From NCBI GenBank assembly GCA_001414325.1, contig LLKB01000005.1, positions 1,001,285 through 1,065,284 of the forward strand: DNA of 64,000 nt, read 5' to 3'. Position 1 is the first letter of the stretch; each line of letters begins with the position of its first letter. The notes under the pieces were generated by a model. The model was not told the DNA's origin, searched no databases, and saw only the letters and a program-made list of their open reading frames with translations. Source of the stretch: Butyribacter intestini (lineage in GTDB: Bacteria; Bacillota; Clostridia; Lachnospirales; Lachnospiraceae). Both the position numbers and the translations under genes were made by a program. Positions 17,714-28,010 of this stretch are shown here, piece after piece.

Positions 17714-19114
17714 TCATTCTCTATGCCAATAATGCGTAATGTTGTTACTTTTTTCCTCAAACGAATCCAAATCTGTTTTTTCGTTATTATCTCCCAACAT
17801 CTCTTTTTCTGATATATCTGTTCCTGATACATCTTTTTTTGACATACCATCTTTTAGACTGTCAAATTTCGGCATATTTTCACCATATGTGTGTTTTATC
17901 TTTCCCATATATTCTATTGTATCTGTGCTGTCAACAGTTCCGGCATTATCAATACCACCGGCACTGCCGTCTGAAATACCACCATATGCACTTATAATAT
18001 TATTATTCTGCCGATAATGCAAATATATTGTTATCATTCCTATAAACATCAACAGACATATGATAACCATTATTCCCACAATATATTTCATCGTCTTTAA
18101 TTTTGTTTCACTGACAGAATCTGAACCTACAACAGTATTTCCGATACTTTCTTTGTACCATGCTTTTACTTTATCATAGGGCATAAAGCTGTCATTTTCC
18201 GTATCATACAGATAAAACTCCGGCTCCTGTCTTCCGCATTTACAATATATAAGTACAAATTTATGCTCAAGATTATCTTCGGTGGCATATGCCGTTATGA
18301 CATGACCACTTAGAACTATCTCTGTTTTTCCAAACCCTGTCGGAATATCCTTGTCATTCTCTAGCGTAACAACCTTATATTCTTCATTATAATGAATGGT
18401 TATAACGCTGTTCTGATATGTTGCGGTCACACTCTTAACCGCATTTTTTGTAGTATTTTTTTTATCATCAGCGTTTATTTTTTTCTTTTTCGTTTTAGGT
18501 TTCGGACTTTCACTCGGCTTTATATCATCTTTCGCAGACTCATCATTATTTTTTTTGCCATCGTAAGGTTTTTCTGTCCCTGCCGGTTCTTTACCGTCAG
18601 GCTCTTTATTGTCATTTTTTTGGGGTGCATCCGCTTTTTTAGCACTCTTACTCTTAACCATTATATTAAGTGTGTCAGAAGATACTGACATCTTTGAAGA
18701 ATCTTCTGAATTATATACTGCATATGGCTGTTTTAATTCTATTGATGTACTGCCCTCTTTTCTCGCGACAAACTTAATGGAATATTTAAGACTGTTCACC
18801 CCGGTCTCCCTGCCTGTATCTTCTATTTGAAACCGGTTGTCATTGCCACTTGCAACACTCCCGCCTGTCATATACTGAAGGACCCTGCTGTCATAAGAAA
18901 AACTGCCCTCAAAGCCACTCATGGCATCAGATGAATTTATCGTGATTATCACATAAACTATATCCCCTTTTGAAACCTGACCGGATGATGCCCTTATCGA
19001 CACCTCAGCACTTGCCGCACTCACATTTACAGCTTTGGTATTTATGCATACCATTAAAAAAAATAATGCAAATGCAAACTTATAAAATATATTAGTTTTT
19101 CTTTCTTTTTTCAA
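17714..19114 (-). CDS. Cohesin-like, membrane-anchored surface protein
   Basis: 466 residues, with a TTG start six nt after AGGGGTG. A signal peptide (about 1-34) precedes a beta-sandwich of about 120 residues that resembles cohesin/CBM-type domains (SAEVSIRASSGQVSKGDIVY, FEGSFSYDSRVLQYMTGG). A Lys/Pro/Asp-rich linker, a second short beta region and one transmembrane helix near 340-365 (KYIVGIMVIICLLMFIGMI) follow, then an acidic cytoplasmic tail of about 100 residues. No dockerin partner is seen in the window. It is 35 nt after the SH3/glucosaminidase gene, so the two are probably one transcript acting at the cell wall. Confidence 0.75.
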   Translation of the reverse strand: MKKERKTNIFYKFAFALFFLMVCINTKAVNVSAASAEVSIRASSGQVSKGDIVYVIITINSSDAMSGFEGSFSYDSRVLQYMTGGSVASGNDNRFQIEDTGRETGVNSLKYSIKFVARKEGSTSIELKQPYAVYNSEDSSKMSVSSDTLNIMVKSKSAKKADAPQKNDNKEPDGKEPAGTEKPYDGKKNNDESAKDDIKPSESPKPKTKKKKINADDKKNTTKNAVKSVTATYQNSVITIHYNEEYKVVTLENDKDIPTGFGKTEIVLSGHVITAYATEDNLEHKFVLIYCKCGRQEPEFYLYDTENDSFMPYDKVKAWYKESIGNTVVGSDSVSETKLKTMKYIVGIMVIICLLMFIGMITIYLHYRQNNNIISAYGGISDGSAGGIDNAGTVDSTDTIEYMGKIKHTYGENMPKFDSLKDGMSKKDVSGTDISEKEMLGDNNEKTDLDSFEEKSNNITHYWHRE

Positions 19115-19149
19115 TCAAATCACCCCTGCCACCACTAATACAATATCAT

Positions 19150-21363
19150 CTATTTTCGTGTCACAACAATTTTGTATTTTCTTGTATTTCCGCTTTCAGA
19201 TTTCACTTTTACATAGAAAGTATTTGTCCCGACTTCAAGGCTCTTTATTCCTGTGCCTGTCATCGTCGAATGTTTGCTTACCTTTGAAGCACATATCTTT
19301 ACACTTGAAACACTGTTGTTCACCGTAAGTGTATATGTCTTTGTTCCGTTATCTCCAAGCACAAACTTACTGTCAAACGCATGATCTTTAATATAAAGCG
19401 TACTCAGATAATTGTTTGGATTCTTGCCACCGGACGGAACATCACATGCTTCCTCAGGCATATTATCATACACCGGTATTGAAAATACCATCGACATATT
19501 TTTGTCTATCACACCATAAGCCGCAACTGTTTTTGTCGCCTCATTGTTTGGTGCTTCTATATTTCCCATATACTGATGATTATACCTGTTTTTAGCTGTG
19601 ACATTAAATTTTTCAAGGTACAGAGTATTCTGTCCCATATTTATATAATTTTTTCCTATATACTGTGCACCGCCGACTAATGACTTGTATCTGTTATTCC
19701 ACGGGCGAAGATAGGTCTTTCCCGTTTTCGCCCATTTCAATCCGTTTGCCACTGCACCTCCGGCAACAACACTGTTATTTGCACCGATATTATAAAAATT
19801 GTATATTCCTTTATATCCGGATACAGTTCCAGATACCGAGCTGCTCATTTTATTCGCATTTATTACAACCTCCTGCTTCACTCGTGACGCAAGATGATAA
19901 GGACTTACCTTAGATTTTTTTGCAGCCGTCATAAATGTTTTTGAATATTTGACACTCACATTTTTGCCGCTGCTCTTATATGTATATTTTTTATTATACA
20001 TAGGTGTATTTTTTAAGATATTTTCAACACCCGACTGTGTCTGACTTCCCCTCTGATACTCAAGACTCTCAAACTGGAAAATTCCTCTTTCATCAAGGAA
20101 ATTTCGCGGATCCATATAATATTTTACCGCTTTTTTTGATGCCGTAACCCAGGTACTTCCATCGTATGGTATATACCTGTCCTTTGTCCAGTCATAAGCC
20201 TTTGCTTCTGTCGATTTCCACGCATATGACTTATTTATACTCAAAAGATTAAGCCCTACCTTTGACTCATTATTTATGACCGTAGACCATTTTAAACCGG
20301 TCTTATAAGGCTTAAACTCCCAACATGGATATTTCTCATGAAGTTTTACAAGTTCCGTTATATAATCATCCGGAAATCCTGCCTTTTTCAGATTTTTCTT
20401 AAATTCAGCATTAGTTTCAGGTGCAGCTGTCGGCTTTTCCGTCACTTTAGGTGCTGCCGTTGCATCAGGTTTCTTTGAAGGTTTAGCTGTCACTGTCGGT
20501 TTCTTTGTCACTGCAGGTTTTTTTGTTGCACTTGCACTTTTCCCTTTGATTATCTGAAAATATACATTGTCAGCCAAAATATACCCTGTATGTGTTATCT
20601 TTGCCGATATGAATTTCACCTTAAAATATCTTTTTGATGCGACCGTCCTTTCCCCTAAAATAACAAACTGGTCACCATTTTTTACAACTATTTCTCTGCC
20701 TGATGAATTGGTAATAACAATAGCCTTTCCCGGTGTTTTTAACATATTAAGATTTCTACTGCTCTTTGATATTCCCGGAAGTCCTGTCCCATATGAAACA
20801 TTCACATTTTCTGCTGCTATATATCCCTTATAAGATGTTCCCTCATATACAAATAAAGCATAATACCATCTTTTCACTCCGGATTTTTTTTCAATGTATA
20901 TTCTTACTTTTCTTTTTGAAGGAAGTGTGATTTTTTTGCCATCTTTTGTAAGATATTCCTTTTTTGCATTAAGATTTTTTCTTACATTTGTCTCAGAAGA
21001 CACATATCCTACTATTGAAGTATATGTTTTACCTGTTTTAAATTTTAAATATTTTTTATTTACATAACCGTTGAGATTTCTACTGTTTTGCGTAAATTTA
21101 ATATGATACCAGTCTCCATTTTTTTCAATAACGATAACCTTCTGTCCATTTGACAGCACAACTGATGTTCCGCCTGCCTGTAATTTAGCATAAGCTATCC
21201 CCGGTCCTTTTCGTACATTTAAATACCCGTTCACATTTACGACACCTATCGCATCTGCCTTAAGCTCTTTGTGACTCTTACCCAGATTCAAAAAAAGTAA
21301 AAAGCAAATAAATGTAACTGTAAAAAGTATATATTTTTTCTTTTTTAAAGGCTTTAAAGACAT
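19150..21363 (-). CDS. Secreted SH3-domain / N-acetylglucosaminidase cell-wall protein
   Basis: 737 residues with an N-terminal signal/anchor helix. Bacterial SH3 repeats occupy about 38-275 (GYLNVRKGPGIAYAKLQAGG is the clearest). A Thr/Lys/Pro linker (KKPTVTAKPSKKPDATAAP) leads to a mannosyl-glycoprotein endo-beta-N-acetylglucosaminidase-like domain (SKVSPYHLASRVKQEVVIN; YNFYNIGANNS) at about 330-620. The C-terminus is a cadherin-like beta-sandwich (LYIKDHAFDSKF through TRKYKIVVTRK). It probably cleaves peptidoglycan glycan strands during growth or separation. First gene of a two-gene unit. Confidence 0.85.
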   Translation of the reverse strand: MSLKPLKKKKYILFTVTFICFLLFLNLGKSHKELKADAIGVVNVNGYLNVRKGPGIAYAKLQAGGTSVVLSNGQKVIVIEKNGDWYHIKFTQNSRNLNGYVNKKYLKFKTGKTYTSIVGYVSSETNVRKNLNAKKEYLTKDGKKITLPSKRKVRIYIEKKSGVKRWYYALFVYEGTSYKGYIAAENVNVSYGTGLPGISKSSRNLNMLKTPGKAIVITNSSGREIVVKNGDQFVILGERTVASKRYFKVKFISAKITHTGYILADNVYFQIIKGKSASATKKPAVTKKPTVTAKPSKKPDATAAPKVTEKPTAAPETNAEFKKNLKKAGFPDDYITELVKLHEKYPCWEFKPYKTGLKWSTVINNESKVGLNLLSINKSYAWKSTEAKAYDWTKDRYIPYDGSTWVTASKKAVKYYMDPRNFLDERGIFQFESLEYQRGSQTQSGVENILKNTPMYNKKYTYKSSGKNVSVKYSKTFMTAAKKSKVSPYHLASRVKQEVVINANKMSSSVSGTVSGYKGIYNFYNIGANNSVVAGGAVANGLKWAKTGKTYLRPWNNRYKSLVGGAQYIGKNYINMGQNTLYLEKFNVTAKNRYNHQYMGNIEAPNNEATKTVAAYGVIDKNMSMVFSIPVYDNMPEEACDVPSGGKNPNNYLSTLYIKDHAFDSKFVLGDNGTKTYTLTVNNSVSSVKICASKVSKHSTMTGTGIKSLEVGTNTFYVKVKSESGNTRKYKIVVTRK

Positions 21364-21492
21364 CTGAACATTATCTCCTTAATCTACGCTGTATATCTCT
21401 CAGTCGTTTCATGTATCTCATAATCATTATCTGCTTGATTATCACAATACTTTTAATATATTTTTTCTGCCTGTTTGCTTAATCTAAAACAG

Positions 21493-22371
21493 TTATTTTA
21501 TAAACTCTTTCAACTGCTCCGTATCAAATTTATAATGTGAGCCGCAGAACTGACAATTAACTTCTACCGGCTTACCGTCATCTATCATTTCCTGCAGTTC
21601 TTTTTTTCCCAGACTTGCTATAACCTTTGATACCCGCTCGAACGAACAGTCACATTTATACTGCGTAGGTACAGTTTCAAGTATCTCCACATCCATTCCC
21701 TCAAGTACATAATTCAAAATATCCTCAGGAGTCATGCCCTTATCAAGCATCTCTGTAACAGAATGAACTTCGCCAAGTCTTGCCTCCAGCTTGTCAATAA
21801 CCTCATCATCTGTGTCCGGCATAACCTGAATTATAAAACCTCCTGCCTGACGCACATGATTATCCTTATCCATAAGAACTCCAAGACCCACCGAAGACGG
21901 AACCTGCTCAGATGTTGCAAAATAATATGTCAGGTCTTCTGCTATCTCACCTGATACAAGATGTGTCTGTCCATTGTAAGGCTCTCTAAGACCTATATCT
22001 TTTATAACATTTAAAAATCCCGGTCCGAGTGCACCCGAAACATCAAGCTTTCCCTGTGCATTTGGAGGAAGTATAACATTCGGATTGTTTACATATCCCT
22101 TTACATCTGCGTTTGAGTCAGCCGTAACAGTTATGCCGCCGATAGGACCACCACATTCTATCTGAAGTGTGAGCACATCTTTTTCACCTTTCATCATACT
22201 TCCCATCATTGAAGCTGCCGTAAGAAGTCTGCCGATAGCCGCTGTTGCAACCGGGCTTGTGTTATGTATTTCCCTTGCTTTCTCAACAATATCCTTACTC
22301 GTAACCGCAAACGCTCTAAGCTGATGGTCTGCCGCTGTTGCCCTAACTATATAATCTTTATATTCACTCAT
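21493..22371 (-). CDS. hslO: Redox-regulated chaperone Hsp33
   Basis: 292 residues, full length. The N-terminal domain has DYIVRATAADHQLRAFAV and the C-terminal redox zinc site has CDC (in QYKCDCSFERV) and CQFC, the four cysteines that release zinc and form disulfides under oxidative stress to switch on chaperone holdase activity. A GGAG ribosome site precedes the ATG. Confidence 0.95.
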   Translation of the reverse strand: MSEYKDYIVRATAADHQLRAFAVTSKDIVEKAREIHNTSPVATAAIGRLLTAASMMGSMMKGEKDVLTLQIECGGPIGGITVTADSNADVKGYVNNPNVILPPNAQGKLDVSGALGPGFLNVIKDIGLREPYNGQTHLVSGEIAEDLTYYFATSEQVPSSVGLGVLMDKDNHVRQAGGFIIQVMPDTDDEVIDKLEARLGEVHSVTEMLDKGMTPEDILNYVLEGMDVEILETVPTQYKCDCSFERVSKVIASLGKKELQEMIDDGKPVEVNCQFCGSHYKFDTEQLKEFIK

Positions 22372-22500
22372 TTTTAATCTCCGTTTCTGATGATATTTTT
22401 GAACTTTTTAATCAGTAGTATCCATTTATATTTATCTGTAACTGGTGAACAATAAAATGATATTTGTCAATACAATAAGCTCATTCATTGTATTATTAGT

Positions 22501-22599
22501 GTAACAGTTCAGCCTTTCATTTCTTACATTCATAAACCAGCCAGCAAGCTGTCAGTCGCTGCTTTGCAGCTTTTGTTTATTTCATGGCTGAACTGTTAC
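22501..22599. mobile_element. Short 99-bp family A foldback element with target duplication
   Basis: GTAACAGTTCAGCC (22501-22514) and GGCTGAACTGTTAC (22586-22599) bound only the left internal half of family A. TTATTAGT occurs on both sides (22493-22500 and 22600-22607), a perfect 8-bp duplication. The flank at 22470-22490 also contains an AATACAAT / ATTGTATT hairpin like that of the missing right half. Confidence 0.85.
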
Positions 22600-22614
22600 T
22601 TATTAGTTCTCATT

Positions 22615-23493
22615 TTACGCTAAAATAGTCTTTTTTTCAGGTCGCTGTGCCACGAAATAAATCCTCTCGCTGTCCTCTTTCGCCGCATTTTCCGTGAAAG
22701 CGTCATAAACTTCAAGACATGAAAGCCCCGCCTTTTCAAGACAATCTCTTACAAACTTAATATCATATGCCCTCTGGTGATGAATTTCTTCCGACCTTTC
22801 AAAAAGGTCGTTCTCATCATCAACAAGACTATATATCGTAAGCAGATATTCATTGACACCTGTATCCTTATGAAATTCATTTTCCCATATAAAACTTGCA
22901 TCCTCTCTGTTCTCTGCAATCGTCCTGCTGCCAAGTATATTCTCATAAAAATGTCCCGTTTTCATGTCAAAAATAAAAATTCCTCCAAAATCAAGAAAAA
23001 TCTTTACTTTTTTAAAAACCTTAAGCAGATCATTTTCATCCGTTATATAATTCATGCCGTCACAGACACACACCATAGCGGCGGCAGTACCGTAAAGGTC
23101 AAGTTCACGCATATCCTGATTTAAAAACAGTATCTCATTTTTACTCTCGCCTGTTTCCTGTCCCTGTGCGTTATACTCCATAGCATCCTTCAAACTATCA
23201 GACTTACTTTCACTTTCATATGGAATTTCATCAAAATCCTGACAGCAATACTTCTGCCTTGCAACCTCAAGCATCTCATATGACATATCGACACCTATCA
23301 TATCATACCCGTCATCTGCAAGCAACTTTGTCATTGTACCTGTACCACAGGCAAGATCTGCCACTATTCCGTCTGTAACACCATATTTTATCAATAAACC
23401 ATGAAGATAATCATGCCACTGTTCATAGGGAATGTTATCCATGAACTCATCATAGACATAGGCAAATTCTCCATATATCTCGTCCTGTTCCAT
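22615..23493 (-). CDS. Class I SAM-dependent methyltransferase
   Basis: 292 residues from the ATG at 23493, with GAGG six nt upstream; an ATG four codons earlier is weaker. The N-terminus EFAYVYDEFMDNIPYEQW is typical of the YqeM-like small-molecule methyltransferase group. Motif I is VADLACGTGTMTKLL, followed by IGVDMSYEMLEVARQKY. A hydrophilic insertion of about 35 residues (YESESKSDSLKDAMEYNAQG) interrupts the Rossmann domain. The substrate is unknown. Confidence 0.85.
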   Translation of the reverse strand: MEQDEIYGEFAYVYDEFMDNIPYEQWHDYLHGLLIKYGVTDGIVADLACGTGTMTKLLADDGYDMIGVDMSYEMLEVARQKYCCQDFDEIPYESESKSDSLKDAMEYNAQGQETGESKNEILFLNQDMRELDLYGTAAAMVCVCDGMNYITDENDLLKVFKKVKIFLDFGGIFIFDMKTGHFYENILGSRTIAENREDASFIWENEFHKDTGVNEYLLTIYSLVDDENDLFERSEEIHHQRAYDIKFVRDCLEKAGLSCLEVYDAFTENAAKEDSERIYFVAQRPEKKTILA

Positions 23494-23546
23494 AATATAC
23501 CTCATTTTCTGTGTTTTTCATAGAGTTTTTCTTACTTAATCATTAA

Positions 23547-23660
23547 TCAAACGGCATTTCTTTTCATATTCTTCCAAAAATCCCTGCCAATGACAGTTAT
23601 TCCATCCAGTTCAATATCGGCACGATTTATCAGACCTATGTTACTTACAGATATTTTCAT
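23547..23660 (-). pseudogene. Truncated N-terminus of an AAA/SMC-like ATPase
   Basis: A 37-codon frame begins MKISVSNIGLINRADIELDG and continues ITVIGRDFWKNMKRNAV before a stop. The first 25 residues match the start of ABC/SMC-like AAA ATPases, in which ITVI is followed by a GxNGSGKS P-loop. Here the P-loop is missing, so this looks like a deletion remnant of a larger, possibly defence-related ATPase. The inverted repeat at 23683-23840 lies immediately upstream. Confidence 0.5.
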
Positions 23661-23682
23661 AATTCACTCCTATCCTATATTA

Positions 23683-23840
23683 TGTACTCTCGGAATCTTC
23701 TGAACGAAGAATTTCGAGATGGATTTTTGATATACAATGACATTTTCGCAGTGCGTACACGGTGTGTACGACGGGAAAAGGGAAACAGAATATCGGAAAT
23801 GCAGCCGAAATGACTCGTTTTGAGAAGATACCGAGAGTAC
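23683..23840. repeat. 158-bp inverted-repeat element
   Basis: TGTACTCTCGGAATCTTCT (23683-23701) pairs with AGAAGATACCGAGAGTACA (23822-23840), 18 of 19 positions. The loop carries CGTACAC-GGT-GTGTACG. No coding potential. It may be a MITE or the edge of the deleted ATPase locus. Confidence 0.65.
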
Positions 23841-23955
23841 ATTATTAGTTCACATAATCAGATATATTATAATTGACTCAAATATAATCGTCAATCACCT
23901 TTACTTTTCCTACCGCTTAGTATTCTACGCACTGGAAGTGTGGAAATACTCATTC

Positions 23956-24546
23956 TCAGTTCAACTCATCCAGCGTCTTTTCATACTCCGGCACAAACTC
24001 CTCACAGAATATCTCAGCTTCTTTGCACTCTAATTCTCTTATCGCCTTAAAAGTTGACTCTCTCGCATGATTAAACTCTCTGTTTCCTGTTTTTTCTTCC
24101 TCTATGCACTTGATAAGAGCCGATATTTTATCTGCCGCTTTTATAAGTCTCATAACTGATGCATCCTCTTTTGGCAAAAGATATTTTTCATACTCCAAAG
24201 CCATATCCTCAGGAAGTCTTGAAAGAAGATTTTTCGCCGCATTTACCTCAATCTCCTTATAGGCATCTTTTATTTCAGTGTTGTAATATTTAACTGGTGT
24301 CGGCATATCTCCGGTAATAATCTCCGTACAGTCATGATACATTGCAAGCAACGCTATATGCTCAATATCATAGTCCATACCGAGCCTGCAATTTCCTATA
24401 ATGGCTAGAGCATGAGCAACCATCGCTGTTTCGAGAGAATGTTCACTGACATTCTCCCTAAGCGAATTACGCATCAATGCCCATCTTTCAATATATTTCA
24501 TCCTCGACAGCATGGCAAAAAATGAGTTGTCATTTTTCTTATCCAT
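23956..24546 (-). CDS. HD-domain 5'-nucleotidase (YfbR-like)
   Basis: 196 residues from the ATG at 24546, with AGGAG eight nt upstream. RENVSEHSLETAMVAHALA gives the first metal ligands, LLAMYHDCTEIITGDMPTPV the HD pair, and ADKISALIKCIEEE the distal Asp. YfbR-type enzymes hydrolyse dNMPs. Single-domain and cytosolic. Confidence 0.88.
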   Translation of the reverse strand: MDKKNDNSFFAMLSRMKYIERWALMRNSLRENVSEHSLETAMVAHALAIIGNCRLGMDYDIEHIALLAMYHDCTEIITGDMPTPVKYYNTEIKDAYKEIEVNAAKNLLSRLPEDMALEYEKYLLPKEDASVMRLIKAADKISALIKCIEEEKTGNREFNHARESTFKAIRELECKEAEIFCEEFVPEYEKTLDELN

Positions 24547-24584
24547 AAGCATATCTCCTCTCCACTTTTTATCTCCCACTAAGC

Positions 24585-24634
24585 ATTTGCAAAACCATCA
24601 TAATCTGTCAGGTAAGCTGATATTCGCAATCACC
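24585..24634. repeat. Short family B-like repeat remnant at the uvrA end
   Basis: CATTTGCAAAACCATCATAA and ATATTCGCAATCACC resemble the two ends of the family B element at 42215-42498. The inverted end overlaps the uvrA stop codon (GGTGA). Confidence 0.4.
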
Positions 24635-27473
24635 TCTCAAGCATCTTCTTTATAAATGCCCCTGTATAAGACTTCTTGCTTTTTGCCACCTTTTCAGGTG
24701 TGCCCTTTGCTATGACTGTTCCACCTTTTGCTCCTCCCTCAGGACCTAAGTCAATTATATAATCTGCTGTTTTTATAACATCAAGATTATGCTCTATCAC
24801 AATAACGGTATTGCCATTCTCTGTAAGTCTCCTCAATATGTCAACGAGTTTGTGCACATCTGCAAAATGAAGTCCTGTTGTCGGCTCATCAAGTACATAT
24901 ACCGTTTTTCCCGTACTTCTCCTGCTAAGTTCTGTGGCAAGTTTGATTCTTTGTGCTTCACCACCTGAAAGCGTTGTTGACGGCTGACCGAGTTTTATAT
25001 ATGAAAGTCCCACTTCATAAAGTGTTTCTATCTTTCTTCTGATAGTCGGTACTGCTTCAAAGAATGTGAGTGCTTCTTCCACTGTCATGTCCAGCACATC
25101 ATATATGCTCTTGCCTTTATATTTTACATCGAGCGTTTCCCTGTTGTATCTCTTTCCGCCGCATACCTCGCAAGGAACATATACATCCGGCAGAAAGTTC
25201 ATCTCTATCTTTATAATTCCATCACCGTGGCAGTTTTCACATCTTCCTCCCTTTACATTGAAGCTGAAACGGCCTTTTTTATATCCTTTCGCTTTTGCAT
25301 CAGGTGTTGCGGCAAACAAATCTCTTATCATATCAAATACCCCTGTATAAGTTGCAGGATTTGAGCGTGGTGTTCTTCCTATCGGAGACTGGTCTATATT
25401 GATAACCTTGTCAAGCTGTTCAAGACCCTCAACACTATTGCAAAGTCCCGGTATAGTTCTCGCCCTATTCAACTGTTTTGCCATATACTTGTAAAGTATC
25501 TCATTTACAAGCGAACTTTTTCCCGAACCTGAAACTCCCGTAACACAGGTCATAACTCCCGTCGGAAACTCTACATTTATATTTTTGAGATTATTTTCTT
25601 TTGCACCTTTTACCTTTATCCAGCCTGTAGGCTCTTTTCTCACCTCAGGAACAGGTATCTTTTTTCTGCCGCTTAAATAATCACCTGTTATCGACTCCTT
25701 GCAAGCCATGATGTCTTTTGCCGTTCCAGTCGCAATCACTTTGCCGCCATGTGAACCGGCTCCAGGTCCTATGTCTACTATATAGTCAGCCGCAAGCATC
25801 GTATCTTCGTCATGTTCTACAACGATAAGTGTATTTCCGAGGTCTTTTAACTTCATCAACGCACCGAGCAGCTTATCATTGTCCCTCTGGTGAAGTCCTA
25901 TGCTCGGCTCATCAAGTATATAGGCAACTCCTACAAGCCCCGAACCTATCTGCGTTGCAAGTCTGATACGCTGTGCTTCACCACCTGAAAGACTCGCCGT
26001 GTATCTTGAAAGTGAGAGATACTCAAGACCTACCTCAACGAGAAATCCAACTCTTGCTTTTATCTCTTTAAGTACAACCCTGCCTATATTTAACTGATTT
26101 TTTGTAAGTTCAAGGTTATCAAGGTAATTTTTAAGTTCTATTATTGAAAGTTCAGTTATCTGGGCGATATTTTTGTCCCCAACTGTTACTGCAAGTGCTT
26201 CCGGGCGGAGTCTTTTTCCTTTACAAGCCTTACAAGGTGTTATTCTCATAAAACTCTCATACTCTTTCTTGGTGCTCTCTGACGCTGTCTCCCTGTATCT
26301 TCTCTCGACATTTTTGATAATTCCCTCAAAAACAACATCATAGACACCAACGCCACGCTGACCTCTGTAGTGTACCTGTACACTCCTGCCATCCGTTCCG
26401 TGCATAAGCATATGCCTGATATTTTCAGGAAGGTCCTGATAAGGGGTATCAAGATCAAAACCATACTCCTTAGCAAGTGCATCAAGGACACATCTGGCAT
26501 AGCTTGTCTTGTTTGTAACAGACTGCCATCCGTTTACGACAAGTGCCCCATCTGTGATACTCAACGAAGGATCAGGTATCATAAGTTCCTCGGCAAACTC
26601 CATCTTATAACCGATACCGTGGCATACCTCACACGCACCAAAAGGATTGTTAAAAGAGAATGTCCTCGGCTCTATCTCATCAATGCTCACACCACAGTCA
26701 GCACACGAAAAACTCTGGCTGAATCTAATCTGTTCTTTACCCGGAATATCTACTATAAGAAGCCCGTCAGAAAGTCTCATAACATTTTCAATAGAATCGG
26801 TAAGTCTCTTTTCTATTCCCTCTCTTACAACAAGCCTGTCAACCATTATCTCTATATCATGCTTTTTATTTTTCTCTAACTTTATATCCTCTGACAGTTC
26901 ATAGATGTGACCGTCAACGACAACTCTTACATAACCGCTCTTTCTGGCACTTTCCAAAACTTTGATATGTTCACCCTTTCTACCTCTGACAACAGGTGCA
27001 AGGAGCTGTAATCTCGTGCCTTTTTCAAGCTTCATAATCTCATCACATATCTGGTCTACCGTCTGTCTCTTTATCTCTTTTCCACACTTAGGACAATGTG
27101 GTATTCCAACTCTCGCATAGAGAAGTCTGAAGTAATCATAAATCTCCGTAACAGTACCTACAGTCGAACGCGGATTTCTGTTTGTAGACTTCTGATCAAT
27201 AGAAATAGCCGGCGGAAGTCCTTCTATCTTCTCGACATCAGGTTTTTCCATAAGCCCCAAAAACTGTCTGGCATAAGAAGACAGAGACTCCATATATCTT
27301 CTCTGTCCCTCCGCATAGATTGTATCAAATGCAAGAGATGACTTTCCCGAACCGCTAAGTCCCGTAAGAACCACAAACTCATCCCTTGGAATATCAATAT
27401 CAATACCTTTAAGATTATGCTCAGATGCCTTTCTTATCTTTATATACTTCTTAACTTCCTCATGTTTTGCCAT
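24630..27473 (-). CDS. uvrA: Excinuclease ABC subunit UvrA
   Basis: 947 residues, complete. Two ABC ATPase modules: Walker [20 protein letters not shown] and [10 protein letters not shown]; signatures [17 protein letters not shown] and [15 protein letters not shown]. Zinc modules are visible as [18 protein letters not shown]...CEVC and [18 protein letters not shown]...CEVC. UvrA scans DNA for bulky lesions and loads UvrB in nucleotide excision repair. A near-consensus LexA box and promoter lie upstream. uvrB is not adjacent. Confidence 0.97.
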   Translation of the reverse strand: MAKHEEVKKYIKIRKASEHNLKGIDIDIPRDEFVVLTGLSGSGKSSLAFDTIYAEGQRRYMESLSSYARQFLGLMEKPDVEKIEGLPPAISIDQKSTNRNPRSTVGTVTEIYDYFRLLYARVGIPHCPKCGKEIKRQTVDQICDEIMKLEKGTRLQLLAPVVRGRKGEHIKVLESARKSGYVRVVVDGHIYELSEDIKLEKNKKHDIEIMVDRLVVREGIEKRLTDSIENVMRLSDGLLIVDIPGKEQIRFSQSFSCADCGVSIDEIEPRTFSFNNPFGACEVCHGIGYKMEFAEELMIPDPSLSITDGALVVNGWQSVTNKTSYARCVLDALAKEYGFDLDTPYQDLPENIRHMLMHGTDGRSVQVHYRGQRGVGVYDVVFEGIIKNVERRYRETASESTKKEYESFMRITPCKACKGKRLRPEALAVTVGDKNIAQITELSIIELKNYLDNLELTKNQLNIGRVVLKEIKARVGFLVEVGLEYLSLSRYTASLSGGEAQRIRLATQIGSGLVGVAYILDEPSIGLHQRDNDKLLGALMKLKDLGNTLIVVEHDEDTMLAADYIVDIGPGAGSHGGKVIATGTAKDIMACKESITGDYLSGRKKIPVPEVRKEPTGWIKVKGAKENNLKNINVEFPTGVMTCVTGVSGSGKSSLVNEILYKYMAKQLNRARTIPGLCNSVEGLEQLDKVINIDQSPIGRTPRSNPATYTGVFDMIRDLFAATPDAKAKGYKKGRFSFNVKGGRCENCHGDGIIKIEMNFLPDVYVPCEVCGGKRYNRETLDVKYKGKSIYDVLDMTVEEALTFFEAVPTIRRKIETLYEVGLSYIKLGQPSTTLSGGEAQRIKLATELSRRSTGKTVYVLDEPTTGLHFADVHKLVDILRRLTENGNTVIVIEHNLDVIKTADYIIDLGPEGGAKGGTVIAKGTPEKVAKSKKSYTGAFIKKMLER

Positions 27474-27527
27474 AAAAACCTCATTTCTAAATCATCTTAT
27501 CAACATTGCAACATAAATATTTCTTTT

Positions 27528-27569
27528 ATCTTAACACCAAATATTTATGTTTTCAAGCACATATGTTCG
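27528..27569 (-). promoter_or_regulatory. uvrA promoter with LexA (SOS) box
   Basis: The minus strand has TTGAAA (27556-27551), a 17-bp spacer and TAAGAT (27533-27528). CGAACATATGTGCT (27569-27556) matches 8 of 10 fixed positions of the Firmicute LexA box CGAAC-N4-GTTCG and touches the -35. Damage induction of uvrA is expected. Confidence 0.65.
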
Positions 27570-27631
27570 TTTCATTTTAACTGTTAAATAAAAACTCATA
27601 TATTATTCGCTGCATCAAATCATCCACAGCG

Positions 27632-27815
27632 GTAACAGTTCAGCCTTTCATTTATTACATTCATAAAACTGCCAGCGAGCTGTCAGTCGCTGCTTTGCAG
27701 CTTATGTTTATCTCATATAATAAATGAAAGGCTATTCTACCATAAAAAGGTACTTAACAATACAATGAACAAGCTCATTGTATTGCCAATTATCTTTTTA
27801 TGGCTGAACTGTTAC
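27632..27815 (+). mobile_element. Family A foldback element (MITE), full 184-bp copy
   Basis: GTAACAGTTCAGCC (27632-27645) and GGCTGAACTGTTAC (27802-27815) are exact 14-bp inverted repeats. Flanks CCACAGCG and CCACAACG are an 8-bp target duplication with one mismatch. Inside, AGCCTTTCATTTATTA pairs with TAATAAATGAAAGGCT, and a second hairpin pairs CCATAAAAAG / CTTTTTATGG around CAATACAATGA / TCATTGTATTG. The surrounding 27474-28010 holds the uvrA promoter and otherwise nothing. Confidence 0.88.
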
Positions 27816-28010
27816 CCACAACGAAAATAATTCCAAATATATTGTTGCAGTTCTTTCTTTTTTTTATTATAATAAAAGAATGTAAATCGGCAAATTATTT
27901 TTATATAACTGATATTATGATGTCATGGACAAAATGTGCTTTGTCCCAAAACGGACACCACGGATTGCTTCATTGCATCATATTATTTTATTTAGGAAAG
28001 GTCGTGAAAA

